NCBI RefSeq assembly: GCF_008831285.2
Contig: NC_045151.1
Span: forward strand, 4,461,544 to 4,525,543
Length of the DNA stretch: 64,000 nt
Origin: Nymphaea colorata
Lineage: Eukaryota; Streptophyta; Magnoliopsida; Nymphaeales; Nymphaeaceae
Reading direction: 5' to 3'
A model generated the notes under the pieces. It saw only the letters and a list, made by a program, of their open reading frames with translations. It was not told where the DNA came from and did no database searches. A program made the translations under genes and the position numbers. Below are positions 49,650 through 61,680 of this stretch, piece by piece; positions within the stretch are counted from its first letter, which is position 1, and every line of letters begins with the position of its first letter.

Positions 49650-49985
49650 ATTAATAATTAGAATAGATTTCATGAAACATTATTTTTTATGTTTCATCAA
49701 ACTATCAGAATCTTTGCAATAGATTTATGAAATACTAAACTAGTGTTTATGATGCCAAACATGTATTGTTGGGCTTTCGTTTTACTCTAATTTTGTCATT
49801 AAAATTAAATTTGTGTTGAGGGTTTGGCCGTTTCAGACATCCAAACATTTTCTTTCTGTTATGTTTAATCTACATTGCTTAAAATTTGCAATGTGAATGA
49901 GGTGTAGTGTGTTCGGTGGGGATTCAAGGTCCCATATGGGTGACCTTGATAGATTTTTTACTTGGCACTAGAATAGAATAAGGTC
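49650..49985 (+). repeat. Duplicated segment 'a', copy 3
   Basis: It matches 57660-58015 closely and 42130-42460 more loosely. It runs up to the TIR-coding relic, with no clear ORF. Confidence 0.7.
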
Positions 49986-49999
49986 ATAAGGTTGCCAGA

Positions 50000-50450
50000 A
50001 AGGACGTGTATCAATGGTTATGGTAGTTTGAAGTGTTTCTCAGCTTCAGGGTGCGAAGACACCAGAAAGTGTTTCATTGGACATCTTTATGACGGCCTTG
50101 AGGAGCGTGGTATTTCCGCCTTCATAGACAATGGAAGGTTGGAAAAGGGGGAGGATATTGAGAAACTATTTGAATACATAGTGAGGTCCAAGATATTTGT
50201 CCTCATCCAATCCAAATACTTTGCAAATGGTGCTTGAAAGAGGTGACCAAAAGTGTGGAGTGCAGGAAGGAGATAATGCCAGCCTTGGTGTGGAAACTTC
50301 CGGTGTCTGCAACCAGAACTGGCCCTTCAAATCTGCGTTTAAGGATCTTCAATCCAACAAGAAGCAAGACCATGTGGAGGTAAGGAAATGGAGGAAGGCA
50401 ATGAAGAAAGTTAGAAATCTCTCAGGATTCAATCTGATCAAGGACATGAA
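50000..50450 (+). pseudogene. TIR domain of a TIR-NBS-LRR resistance gene, frameshifted
   Basis: The frame to 50237 encodes a plant TIR domain: CFSASGCEDTRKCFIGHLYD, then ERGISAFIDNGRLEKGEDI and FVLIQSKYFANGA. The usual start is FLSFRGEDTR, so the first strand is altered. At ~50230 a frameshift follows; the next frame continues with WCLKEVTKSVECRKEIMPAL, the expected helix. The following FYDVDPS-type segment is missing, and sequence resumes with KSAFKDLQSNKKQDHVEVRK and the conserved SGFNLIKDMNG end at ~50430. TIR domains of TNLs are NADases that signal immunity. This copy has at least one frameshift and one deletion, so it is a pseudogene. No NB-ARC follows; only an intron-like region with TC, CA and TA tracts. 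Confidence 0.85.
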
Positions 50451-50453
50451 TGG

Positions 50454-50454
<1 letters not shown>

Positions 50455-50491
<37 letters not shown>

Positions 50492-51086
50492 CTTTCTCCA
50501 GAATCATTAAAATTTAATCAGATCTCTTTCTTTTCCTCTTTATTTAAATTTATAGTCTGACTAGAAGGATGCATAGTTGTCTATAGCTTTTCAGTTGCTT
50601 CCATTCATATCATATTCATATCCTTATTTTCTGCTTGTGATGTCCCAACATCATGCTCAGCTGGCTTTAGATATTTTTCCTTTAAAACCATTATCTTATC
50701 AGCTATATTAATCTTACACAGCCTTCACTATTGGAGTTTCTCAAATTCGTCTTCCAGTTACTTACTTTACTTAATTAACCATGAGAAAATTTAAGACAGT
50801 GATTTTTTGTTGAGACTGCTATATAGATATACATATATATTGGCCAATTGGTCAATTAGTTGGTGGGTCACAAGGTTCAACATTTTTTTTCTCTTTGGCA
50901 CAAAACTATATAACATATCATTCTATAAGACATAGTTTCCTTGAAATATAAATCATAAATTGTTCACCTTTTTGAATAATTTATTTTTATAAGTAATGGC
51001 TCGTAACCATGTAATGAAGTTAAAAAATGTTTCATAATCAATCCATGTAACACACACACACACACATACATATTGAAAATATTTTG

Positions 51087-51124
<38 letters not shown>

Positions 51125-52395
51125 CAAAATATTTTAGATAATGGTTTCATTTCTTTATTTTTTCGTGACAGTAAAAAACGTAAAAGCTTTAAAGCTACTA
51201 AATCATCTTCAAGTCTTTTATTGATAATTCTACTACTTCACAAGGTATGACATCATTTTTCCTTGAAAATATAAATCATAAATTTTTCACCTTTTTGAGA
51301 AATTTATTTATAAGTAACACTTCGTTAACCATGTAATGAAATTGATAAATGTTTCATGATCAATGCACACTCACACACACACAGACAAACGTATATATAT
51401 AGACATATATATCAAAATTATTATAGATATTGGTTTCATTTCGTTGACTTTTCATAACAATTTATCATACATTTTGACAATATAAGGGCCGAAGCAAGCT
51501 ATCTGTGAATGTTTTCAGGAAAGGAAAGAGAGCAGATTGTTGTCCACACACAAAATTTAAAGCTTATGAGTGCCAAAGAGAGGAACAAGAGGGAAGGCCG
51601 AAATAGTAAAAAGTCAGGCGAAATAGACACACCCATACCTCTCTTTCCCTCTCCTAAGGGAAGAAGATGATGGAAATAGACGAGAGCTGCTCATTTACCT
51701 GCTGCCAAGGGCCGAGATACCTAACTTTAATTCAGTATTGGAGTTGGGTGGACCTAGATTCAATTGCATGGGGCAGCTTCAGGAGACCTGGGTCGCTGTC
51801 TCATTATATATTTAGTGCTTTGTGGAAAAAAAAAATCTTCTGCATGTTTGCTGCTGCCCATGAAAAACGAACTGATGAACTGCACAAAAACTAGGAGCCA
51901 CTAGTTGGTGAAAGGTTGCAGTGGGCAGCCTTGCCAGCCATCAACAGAGAATTTGGTGTGGAAGCCACTATGTACCTCGCATTTGACTTCGGGTCCGATT
52001 GTTTTCCATGCTGAGAATATGTGCCACCACATGGAAGAACAGCCTGGGTAAGAGTCGATGATCCATGGGCTTCTGCGAGCTGTGTATCTGGCCCTTATTA
52101 TATTCAAGCAACCGGAATTAGTTTGCAAGGCTTTGCAAACTAAAGCTAAAAGAGATGCATGGTTAAAGTCAGTTAGCCTCCTTAAACCATCTTACCTTTC
52201 TCTTTTGGGAGGCAAAGGTGGCGCATCTGACCAGATGGCTATTGCGGCAAATTTCAGAATTACCCAACCCTCGATATTGGGGGCCGGCAGGGCCTTGTAA
52301 TTTTTTAAAAGAAATAATTTATTGATTAATTATTTTTAGTATTACATGTTTTTGTGGTTGTTTAATGATTACAATTCCTTTTCTACTTGATAAGA
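50455..52395. other. Intron-like and intergenic non-coding sequence
   Basis: (TC)n lies at 50461-50490. 50500-51460 is paralogous to 38190-39250. A (TA)n tract at 51090-51121 is flanked by ATTTTGGAAT and ATTCCAAAAT, an inverted repeat. 51465-51770 duplicates 41340-41640. An 80-codon frame at 52058-52300 is not recognised. Confidence 0.5.
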
Positions 52396-52397
52396 GA

Positions 52398-52940
52398 TTA
52401 TAAATTAAAAAGTGAAAGTTATTTAAATGAGGTACATGGCCTTTATGCTTCACTTGGTTTAGACTTTAGGAAGGCAATTAGTCAGGATTACCCATGCCTC
52501 GTTGAGACCGGTAGACACAATGTAAGAACATTAACAATAACACACTGGTGGGTCTTTCTCAGTCCATTGTGAAGCAGAAAATGGAAAAGGAAGCAAGAAT
52601 TCAAATGGCACGTAGATTAATTCTGTTCTAGAGTCGGTAATTTTCGTAATCAAAAGTGTTGATCGTGACGTGGGATCACGTAGCTGGAAGGCATTGTTTC
52701 ATCGCCATTGGAACCATGGAACAATCAGTACTTTTCCTTACAATTACAATAGAATTATGCATACCTTCCTTCCTTTGCCATTTTTAGCTTCTCAAAGGAT
52801 GGACAAAGACCCACCAGTGGCTTATTGCTAATGTTGTTATATTGTGTATAGTTCCTGTCTCATTTAGTCTTGGGTGCAGTTGACTAACCGTCTTCCCAAA
52901 GTTCAAGCCATGTGAAGCACAAAAGCCATGCATGTTATAC
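52398..52940. pseudogene. MAP65-derived exon, inverted pair 4
   Basis: The plus arm at ~52398-52604 reads NEVHGLYASLGLDFRKAISQ, close to the MAP65 exon, then shifts frame before the NISNNTL section. The minus arm at ~52765-52940 mirrors it, with TTTGCCATTTTTAGCTTCTC. Close to pair 5 in sequence. Confidence 0.75.
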
Positions 52941-53099
52941 CTCATTTATTTTGTGTATAACCCTTATCATGTCTGAATCTCCCTTTACCTTCTACTAAAT
53001 CACCTTTTGAGAATAACATGCGGAATATATATATATATAACACACAATCGGATTGCTAAAAAATGGAAACATGATATTAAAAGGCATTTGCAATTAATA

Positions 53100-54230
53100 G
53101 CATTGTTGATCATTTATTGTGTTTTTTTGTCTTTTTTACCTCCACATACAAGAGTGAATAAAATGAAGCCACCAGCACATGAGTGGATACACAAAAGTTG
53201 AGGAGAAAAATGAGGCTCATTTATAGGAATATATACAAAGTTATGGGGCTCAAATGAAAATTGTAAAAAGTAAAGTGGATAAATGAATGACGCACTGCAT
53301 GGGCTCCCTCGTGGTGATCAATAATTTCCCCTCTCAAGAATGATCCATGGTATGGACACAGGCACTTACCGTCAGAAAAATATAAGCAATGTCTTCTCCC
53401 CAATTTTTACTTTATTTATCCACTTGCTCATTTTTTAGAAATATTTGTGAGTGGAAGATCCAGACATGAATTCTAGTGGACCCACTATGACAAACCCATT
53501 CCTTCCACACAAAAAAGTTAAAGCTTATGAGCACCATTGAGAGGAACAAGAGGGAGGGCCGAAATAGGAAAAAGTCTGGTGAAATAGGCACACCAATACC
53601 TCTCTCTTCTGCTCCTAACGGAAGATGATGATAGAGATTGATGTGATCTGCTCATTTACCTACTGCCAAGGTCCGAGATACTTATGCGTATAGGTTTTAA
53701 ATTTGAATAATTTGCTGCACTAGTGCTAGAACCATACCACCGATTGTATAAAGTCTATGTCATCTTTGTTTTTAAATGTTGTTGGAAGTGAGGGGTTTTC
53801 TGGCAAACTGTATTCTCTCAAATAAAGCAAAAGCACGTGTTAGGAAAACTTAGATACAAATACTCGAAATTTGGACAGTACAATTGGTAGGGTAAATGAT
53901 AAGTGGCCTTCAACGTAAACAATAATATTCAAACCTAAAATTGTCATTCTTGTCATGGTTACATGAGAAATTTCTTCAACGATATTGAACCCTAAAATTG
54001 CCATTCTTGTGTTTTATACACAGAAATTTGAGTTTTTTTTACTTATGTGTATAATGTTGCCAGAAACATTACCTTCTGATATATTTCCACTAACATGTAT
54101 TTTTTCTATAAATTTGATTGTTGAAGCTGGACAAATCCAAGTATCATACAGAGCCTGCAAATGTATGGTACAAAAGAATTTGTTAATTGATTTATTATTT
54201 TTAGTATTACATGTTTTTGTTGTTGCTTAA
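53100..54230. other. Non-coding duplicated sequence
   Basis: 53100-53500 matches 41640-41990, and 53500-53690 matches the tail of that region. 53820-54060 is another copy of the ~66-bp-repeat segment. No gene is seen. Confidence 0.5.
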
Positions 54231-54242
54231 TGATTATAATTC

Positions 54243-54745
54243 GTTATTATAAATTAAAAAGTGGTCCTAATTTAAATGAGGTACATGGCCTTTATGCTTC
54301 ACTTGGTTTAGACTTTAGGAAGACAGAATGTAAGAACATTAGCAATAACACACTGGTGGGACTTTCTCATTCCACTGTGAAGCTGAAAATGGAAAACGAA
54401 GCAAGAATTCAGAAGGTATGTAGATTTATTCTATTCTACTGTTTGCATTTTTTTTGTAAGCCAAAGTATTGATCGTGATATGGGATCACGTAGCTGGAAG
54501 GCATTGTTTCATCACCATTGGAACCATGGAACAATCAGTACTTTTGCTTACAATTACAATAGAATTACACCTTCCTTCCTTTGTCATTTTCAGCTTCCCA
54601 ATGGATGGACAAAGACACACTAGTAGCTTATTGATAATGTTGTTACATTGTGTATAATTGCCTGTCTCATGAAGTCATGGGTGCAGCGTACTAACCATAA
54701 CCATCTTCCCGATGTCCAAGCCAAGTGAAGCACAAAAGCCACACA
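54243..54745. pseudogene. MAP65-derived exon, inverted pair 5
   Basis: The plus arm (~54243-54416) lacks about 40 bp present in the other copies. By chance this joins the two parts in one frame: NEVHGLYASLGLDFRKT then ECKNISNNTLVGLSHS and IQKV. That gives the clearest protein match to MAP65. It ends AGAAG before GTATGTAG, a good donor. The minus arm is at ~54563-54745. Confidence 0.8.
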
Positions 54746-54841
54746 TATTGTACCTCATTCATTTTGTGTATAGCCTTTGTCATGTCTGTCTCTCCCTTTA
54801 ACTTTTACTAAATCACCATTCGAGAAGAAAATGCAGAAAAT

Positions 54842-54874
<33 letters not shown>

Positions 54875-54890
54875 CACACACACACACTAA
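54842..54890. repeat. (CA)n(TA)n(CA)n compound microsatellite
   Basis: CA, TA and CA runs in succession, at the position where pairs 3 and 6 carry TA tracts. Confidence 0.9.
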
Positions 54891-54936
54891 AAACTGGAAA
54901 CTTGACAATAAAAGACAATAACAATTAATAGCATTG

Positions 54937-56573
54937 TTCAAACAGATAATACATAGGTTAAGTATTGGATGAATGCAAAACTGGACAATTCTATAGTAAA
55001 GAAAGAAATAAGAAGACTAGTTAATGATATCAAACTTTTTTATTTTACAATTGAACTAGTCAAATCAGCAGAAAATGTGTATGCAGACTTACTGTCTTGA
55101 GATAAACGGTTTTGATTTTGTAGATCCTGAAGATCAAAATCATAAATTTAGAATCAGACCTAGAAAGCTTAAAAACTTGGAAAGAACAAGTGGAAACTAT
55201 ATTAAAAGAACTACTAGTGAAGGAAGAACCAGTTAGGACAAAGATAGAAATAGTAAAAAAACAAAAAGAGATAGCAATACCAGTCAAACCCAGGTTTAAA
55301 AACCCGAACCTAAATAGTAAATTCTAGAAACCTCAGATCCAGATAAACCCAGTCCAGTTCATACTGCATCAGACCCAAACCTATGTCCAAACTATCCAGT
55401 AGGAAAAAAAAGAAAGCCAGTCCATGACAGTAAACAACTATCTAAGAAACTTAAAGAAAATAACTGACTACCTAAATAAGAACCCCACAGAAAAAGCTAC
55501 CCGAGGAAAAGGATATATTACTATACCATATCTGGGTCAAAATAAACTTTTTGCATATCCAAGACGGACCCAAATCTAGTCAGGATGACACACAGTTATG
55601 GACTCCTGCATATAGTTTATACATAGACCGGAAAATTAGTGGAACAAATACCGGAACTATGTAAGGCCACCAAACATTACCTTGAAGTAACTAAGGCACC
55701 ATTGGTCTATGTAAGAGTATATGCTGCTCAAGCAGAATTACTCAAAGAACAAATATTACCTCCCATAAATTCTACTCCCAGATATGCCAAATTTCTTTGA
55801 AAAAAAAGGCCAAGGGATGTCCAATCAATCTTTGATGAATTACTACACCAGTATAATGAAACCAATGTATGGATGTATGAGTCCAAGAGCTATCAGATTA
55901 TATATTCACAACCACAGAAGACTAAAGAAGGCACTAAAGAGGAGACCCTCAAATGGCTCGAGAAACTTATATCACTAGATAAGCCAGCTCAAACAAGAGC
56001 TATCAAGGGACAGTTAATGGGAATCAGCAGTATGAAAGAATATTGCAAGGTTATGCAGAAGTATCCAGAACATCAATGTAATGAATGTTCCAAAGCGAAA
56101 GAACCATACAAAGTAATACTTTAAGAATTACCAGCCCACCCTCCACTCACTACCTATAAAGGAAAAGCTGTGGAGGACTGATATGACTTAAAGTAAAAGG
56201 GAAATATACAACATAATTATGGTATGAAGAAAAGCAAAGATACACACTATGGAGGAGAAAAGCAAAGATGCGCACTATGGAGAGAAATCCAGAAAAAGGA
56301 AAAGTAATGGCCGATGCTGATTAGTCAGAAAAAGACATAAAGGCAAATTCCTAGATACACATTCAGAGTGAAGAAAGAAAAAGAGCGATTGGATGGAGAC
56401 ATAAGATGCACACTCACTACGCACTAGCCAGATTCGATGGAAAAGAAATATACGCACTAACTGTGCACTAAGGGGAAATAAAGCGGCTATAAGAAGGCAA
56501 AGAAGAGTTCAGTTGGGGCTACCTCTGTTTCATCCTCAAACTCTAGAGCTCTCCTCCTTGTTTCTGCTCACTC
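54937..56573 (+). mobile_element. Degenerate retroelement- or pararetrovirus-like insertion
   Basis: This ~1.64-kb insert breaks the local duplication pattern. Sequence before it matches ~53090 and sequence after it (TTGAGATCTATGTATTTG) matches ~37555. Broken frames on the plus strand encode a Lys/Glu-rich coiled-coil-like stretch (~55130-55300), then NYLRNLKKITDYLNKNP with GKGYITIPYLGQNKLFAYP (~55440-55570), then a shifted segment (~55660-55790). A final open stretch to 56124 contains KEYCKVMQKYPEHQCNECS. A TATA-like CTATAAGAAGG at ~56487 is followed by a pyrimidine-rich leader, as at a pararetrovirus promoter. Several stops and shifts make it inactive. The caulimovirid link is suggested by style and the polyprotein-then-promoter order, not by a diagnostic motif. 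Confidence 0.4.
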
Positions 56574-56687
56574 TCTTGAGATCTATGTATTTGAACATGT
56601 AAAGTTTACAAAACTATAGTATTGTCATTGTATCTTTTACACATAAGAATTGAGTTGCCTCAAAAGGCACGGCAAAACTGATCGTGT

Positions 56688-56873
56688 TTGGGACCTGTGA
56701 AAATGCAGGTCTTTAGTTCGATTTACATGGGTATTATGCTTATGCGTCTTAACTGGTGGAACATGGTTGCTAAGTTGAAGGGTGCAGTTCTACCATGGTT
56801 GAAGCTGATGCAGTTGATGACCCCTAAGGCAGGGGGCATTGGGAGGCGTTTGGGCCACTTTTCAGGATGGTAA
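56688..56873 (+). pseudogene. Exon-like repeat 'h', copy 3 (unknown)
   Basis: The frame is open through MRLNWWNMVAKLKGAVLPWL and ends at GGATGGTAAG. It is the paralogue of 48690-48866. The frame is conserved between the two copies but not in 37655-37840. Confidence 0.4.
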
Positions 56874-56959
56874 GTTGCTAATTACCTCCCACTCACTAAA
56901 GAAAAAAAAACATAAGAATTTCAGTTTTTTAAACAAATCAATCATTCAAGCACACCTCT

Positions 56960-57080
56960 CATTAGGTGCAGGTAGACAGTTGCAAGTGCAGATTATGAAT
57001 GCCAGCATTTGTGCTCAAATGGAAACGAGCAAATCAAAAGGTTATCAAGCTTGGCCTTTGAGCGGGCCATTAAAGACCCG
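56960..57080 (+). pseudogene. Exon-like repeat 'i', copy 3
   Basis: It lies between GGTGCAG (acceptor-like) and CCCGGTGAGTT (donor-like). It is a third copy of the block that at 37920 is fused to the TIR linker. No domain is recognised. Confidence 0.35.
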
Positions 57081-57439
57081 GTGAGTTAAAGTGCACCGGT
57101 TTGTGCATGTAACACATATATGGCAAAAATAAAACATGGTAGGGGTTGCAATGTCATGAAAATTATCTAAAAAATATATATTTTTTAGACTTTTAATTTC
57201 TTTCTGTTTTTCTTTCTCAGTTAGCGCATGAATATTTCATGCACTGTGTGGCGTACATAACCTGCTTTGGTCGAAGACAATTTTTTTTAATGAAAATGTG
57301 GAGGCACATATTTAGATTTTGTAATCAGTAATTCAAAACAGAAGTTTATATTTGCTAAAATAAAATAAAAGGAAGGCATACATGCCTTCACTGGAGATTG
57401 CAATGCTGTTTTTTATTAGTAATGAAAACGTGGTGAAGG

Positions 57440-57640
57440 ATGGGAACCAAGATGCATAATCGGGTTCTTTCAACATTGACAAATGGTTCGTTAATCAGAC
57501 AGAATGGATGTGGGTTGGTGTGCCTTGCAGTGTGCATGGGAACAAATACAGTATTGGAACATGTAACATCAGATTGTTGGGCCCTTGCAAGAAAATTGCC
57601 CCTCCATTTTTCCTTTTTTTTTTTTTTAGAGGTGTTTTGC
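57440..57640 (+). pseudogene. Possible TNL C-JID-like fragment, copy 3
   Basis: One frame reads KWFVNQTEWMWVGVPCSVHG. This is the best-preserved of four related fragments. The WF..Q and W.GV.C spacing recalls the post-LRR domain of TNL proteins. The frame stops within ~75 codons. Confidence 0.4.
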
Positions 57641-60610
57641 AACATGAGTTTGATGGATTTGCTTTAATAATTCGAATAAATTTCATGAAACATTGTTTTT
57701 TATGTTTCATCAAACTATCAAAATCTTTGCAATAGGTTTATGAAATAGTGAACTAGTGTTTATGATGCCAAACATGTCTTATGGGCTTTTCCTTTTACTC
57801 TAATTTTATCACTAAAAGTAAATTTGTGTTAAGGGTTTCTTTGGTCATTTTGGACATCCAAACATTTTCTTTCTGTTATGTTCAATCTACATTGCTTTAA
57901 ATTTGCTTTGTGAATGAGGTGTAGTGTGTTCGGTGGGGAGTCAAGGTCGCATATGGGTGACCATGATAGTTTTTTTATTTGGCAATAGAATAGAATTAGG
58001 TCATAAGGTTGCTAGAAAGGACTCAGGGATGCCACTTAACACAGCTGAGAGGGAGGAAGAGGCAATGAGGGACGGAGAAAGCAGTGCGAGAGAAACTGTT
58101 GAAAAAAATTTAATTAAAAAAAAACAAAAGAGCTAGAATCTGAGTCAAAAGACTGGATGGCTCAAAACATTTGTCATTTTGACAAATAAATACCAGTCAT
58201 GGTTTAGCTTCTCTCTCTCCCTCTCCTTTTCTCTTTATCTACCTATATATATATATATATATACAAAAGCATCTTCTTTCTTAAAGAACAACACAATGGA
58301 AACATCATTTTATCTTACTGAATGCTCCATTGAAGCCTAAATAAATAATGGATCATCATTTATAGAAGTCAGAATTCATTCAAAGGGGATTTCCTGGCTT
58401 AAAATTTCATCTACAGCCACATTTTTTTTCTGTTGGTATGTTGGAATGGGGCGTACAGAATATTGCAGAAAACATCACTTTTCAAAATAGGCAGCTCCAT
58501 TGTGGTTTCATCTTATCCCTGTCATAATGCAAAGACAACACTAATGGAATCTCCGTACATGCCAATTAGATATATATGCAATACATCATCTCCAAAGAGA
58601 GTTTACACAATAGTGAGATAACATATGTTTGATGCAACAATTCCCACAAGCATGATTTCCAAAATTTAAGGGTATTAGTTATAGGATATTCACTTAAAAG
58701 TAAGTCTAATTTGAATGTGAAATCCCATTGCATATTTATGTATATCTGAATCGAATTTGAACATGACTTGATGTCAACTCTTAAATCAGCAGCTGATTTG
58801 GTTTCCTTATCCTATATTAAATTTTTTCATATCTGATCTTTTTAGAAGGTTCAATGGGATTATCAAATCCAAATGGGACATACATTGACATCCTAATGGA
58901 GAATGGATCGTAGATATCCATACACATCAACAACCTTGAGCTATTTCACTCTCATTTCCAATTCCATAATCCTTTTGAAATAAAACAAAAGTGCTACGAT
59001 GGTTCCCATAAGCAATATGGGCTCACATAAAACAGAGTTCTAGCGACCCATCACTCTTGTCCAACAGATGGTAAAATTTGAAACTGTTTAGTAGATCAAT
59101 CTAGTGAAGTAGTTCATATCTCACGAGTTGGAATTTGATATCAAGTTTCATGACTGAATCTCAAACTCAGTACTGATCCGATTTTAGAAATATAGGATTA
59201 CAAAGAACACCTAAAAAATGGATTTAAGTAATTGAAAACATGATGCACACAATATACATTGATTGAGGATCCATGACACATTTAACTGAACATATATTCA
59301 TTGAGGATCAGGACTATGGGAACTAATTTATAGGCCGATTGGCCAATCAGTTGGTGATTCACAAGGTTCGACGTTAGTATTTTTCGTCTTTTGCATAAAA
59401 ATATAAATAATAATTACTCTAGCACTTCACAAGCTATGAGATAATTTTTTTCATGAAAATATAAACTATAGCTCATTCATCTTTTTGAAAATTTTATTTC
59501 ATATGTGACATGTCGCTAAACATGTAAGGAAATTTAATTAAATGTCTCATAATCAATGAATATTTATATGTATATATATATATATATATATATGGCATTC
59601 AAAAATATTAATATTAAAATCTGAAATTTCCATTACTGTTATCAAATATGTTGTGACAAACTCTTTTACAAGTACGTATTGCATGCAAATTTGAATAATT
59701 TGCTGTACTAATGCTAGAACTATATCACCCATTCTATAAATCTATGACGTCTAGTTTGTAAGCAATGTTGGATGTCAGGGGTCACTTAGCCGACTCTATT
59801 ATCTCAATTAAAGCACAAGCATATGTTAGGAAAACTTAGATACAAATACATGAAGTTTGGAATGTACAATTGGTAGTAGTAAATGATAAATGGCATCCAA
59901 TGTCAACAATAATATTGAAATCTACAATTACCATTCTTGTTATGATACACACATAAAAAATGTAAGCAACAATATTGAAACCTAAAATTGCCATTCTTGT
60001 TTTGATACATCGAAACATGAGTTTTTTTATTTATGCATATAATGTTGCCTGAAACATTATTTTCCAATATCTCTCCTGCTCACGTATATTTTTTTGATAA
60101 ATTTGGTTGTTGAAGGACAAATCCAAGTATCTTACTGAGCTTCCTTGAGCTAATCTCATGTTTTAGTCAGTGGTTTACGAATGTATGGTATCAGGGGCAA
60201 AGCCAGGGGAGGCTGACAGGGGTCATAGAAAAAATCTATATGTAATTTCACTTACCATGTACAGAAGTTTTGAAAAATTACATTTCAACCCTCGTCAAAA
60301 TTTTAAAACTATGGTTTGTCCATTCTAATAAAAAATTACTAGCTCTGCCTCCTTTTGGTTAGTGATGGTACTTCTTGCACTTGTTTTTCTTAAAAAACTC
60401 TGCACTATATGATATATAGTTCATGGCTTTCACTTGACATTTGCCACTCTTTGTGATTTTAATTACACAGTTTCTTGTTATTATTATTTTTGTACCTTCA
60501 CCTCCAAAGGTGATTTTACTATTTTAGCAGCACATCACTTGCCATTGCTGTAGTAATCCCTACCTTGAAACATGTGGACAAGTTACAGATAAAAGGAATT
60601 GGTCCAGCGG

Positions 60611-61108
60611 GTGCATGGCCTTTGTGCTTCACTTAGTTTAGACTTCAGGAAGACAGTTAGTCAGGATTACCCAAGCCTTCATGAGACAGGTAGGCACAAT
60701 GTAAGAACATTAGCAATAACACACTAGTGGGTCTTTCTCAGTCCATTGAGATGCTGAAAATGGAAAAGAAAGCAAGAATTCAGAAGGTGTGTAGATTAAT
60801 TCTATTCTACTGTCTGCTTGTTTTTGTAAGCAAAAGTACTGGTTGTGAATGAAATACATTGTTTCATCACTATTGGAAACATTGAACAGTGAGTACTTTT
60901 GCTTACAGTTACAATAAAAGTATGCATACCTTTTGAATAGCTACTTGCTTCGCCATTTTCAGCTTCTCAATGGTTTGACAAAGAGCCACCACTGTCTTAT
61001 TGCCAATGTTCTTACATTGTGTATAATTTGCCTCTCTCATGGAGTCTTGGGTGCAGCTGTTTAATTGTCTTCCCGATGTCCACATCAAGTAAAGCACAAA
61101 GCCTTGTT
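60611..61108. pseudogene. MAP65-derived exon, inverted pair 6
   Basis: The plus arm is ~60611-60787, with a GTGTGTAG donor. The minus arm at ~60930-61108 keeps one open frame reading QCKNIGNKTVVALCQTIEKL and then VAIQKV, with a good GTATGCATA donor. The minus arm is therefore closer to a functional MAP65 exon than any plus arm, which all (except pair 5) carry a ~5-bp loss before the CKNI section. The loop-side segments are 60826-60841 and 60889-60906, leaving a loop of ~47 bp. Confidence 0.8.
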
Positions 61109-61479
61109 ATACCTCATTTATTTTTCATGTAACCTTATCATGTCTGTTTGTCTCTTTACATTCTACTAAATACCTTTTTGAGAAGAAAAAACATTGTATA
61201 TATATATATATGTATCTCTCTGTGTGTGTGGCTAAAGATTGGAAGTTGTCATTGAATAACAATCACAATTAATAGAATTGGCATTGATTTATGGTGTCTC
61301 TCTTGCCTTCTTCATTTTTCAGAAATATTCCTTATTCTACTATAAATTTGGAAGAGGTATGTAGTTTCCCCTGCTAACATCACAACGATTTTCGGATCCT
61401 GCTTCCAAGTAGGAGATCTGGACCCAAGTTCTAGTGGAACCACTATGAGAAACCAATGCCCTTTAAAAAAAAGGTGGAT

Positions 61480-61680
61480 TTATTGAGGGCCTCAAAATGT
61501 CAGTAAAAGTTTTGCTGAAGTATGTCGAGGTGGAAAGTGAATAAGTGTTGGTAAAACTTTTACTGACGTCTATAGAGGCCATCAGTGAAGAAAACGTCGG
61601 TAAAACTACCACCAAGATTTTTGTGGCACATGCATGCGTGTAGGCATCTTTAACGACGCATGATCGATCCAACATGAAGT
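61480..61680. repeat. Short-period GGTAAAA/TTTTACTGAC block, copy 2
   Basis: It is the partner of 46370-46575, with the same ~60-bp spaced TCGGTAAAA and TTTTACTGACG motifs. An upstream CCACTATGAGAAACC resembles a CACTA start, but the same context occurs without the block near 42000 and 53485, which argues against it being a terminus. Confidence 0.35.

Noticed and set aside
55060-55287. 75-codon minus-strand frame in the virus-like relic
   Set aside because: The plus strand carries a longer, Lys/Glu-rich coiled-coil-like coding signal over the same bases.
61440-61460. CCACTATGAGAAACC as the start of a CACTA element
   Set aside because: The same context occurs near 42005 and 53487 without the following repeat block, so it is background sequence.
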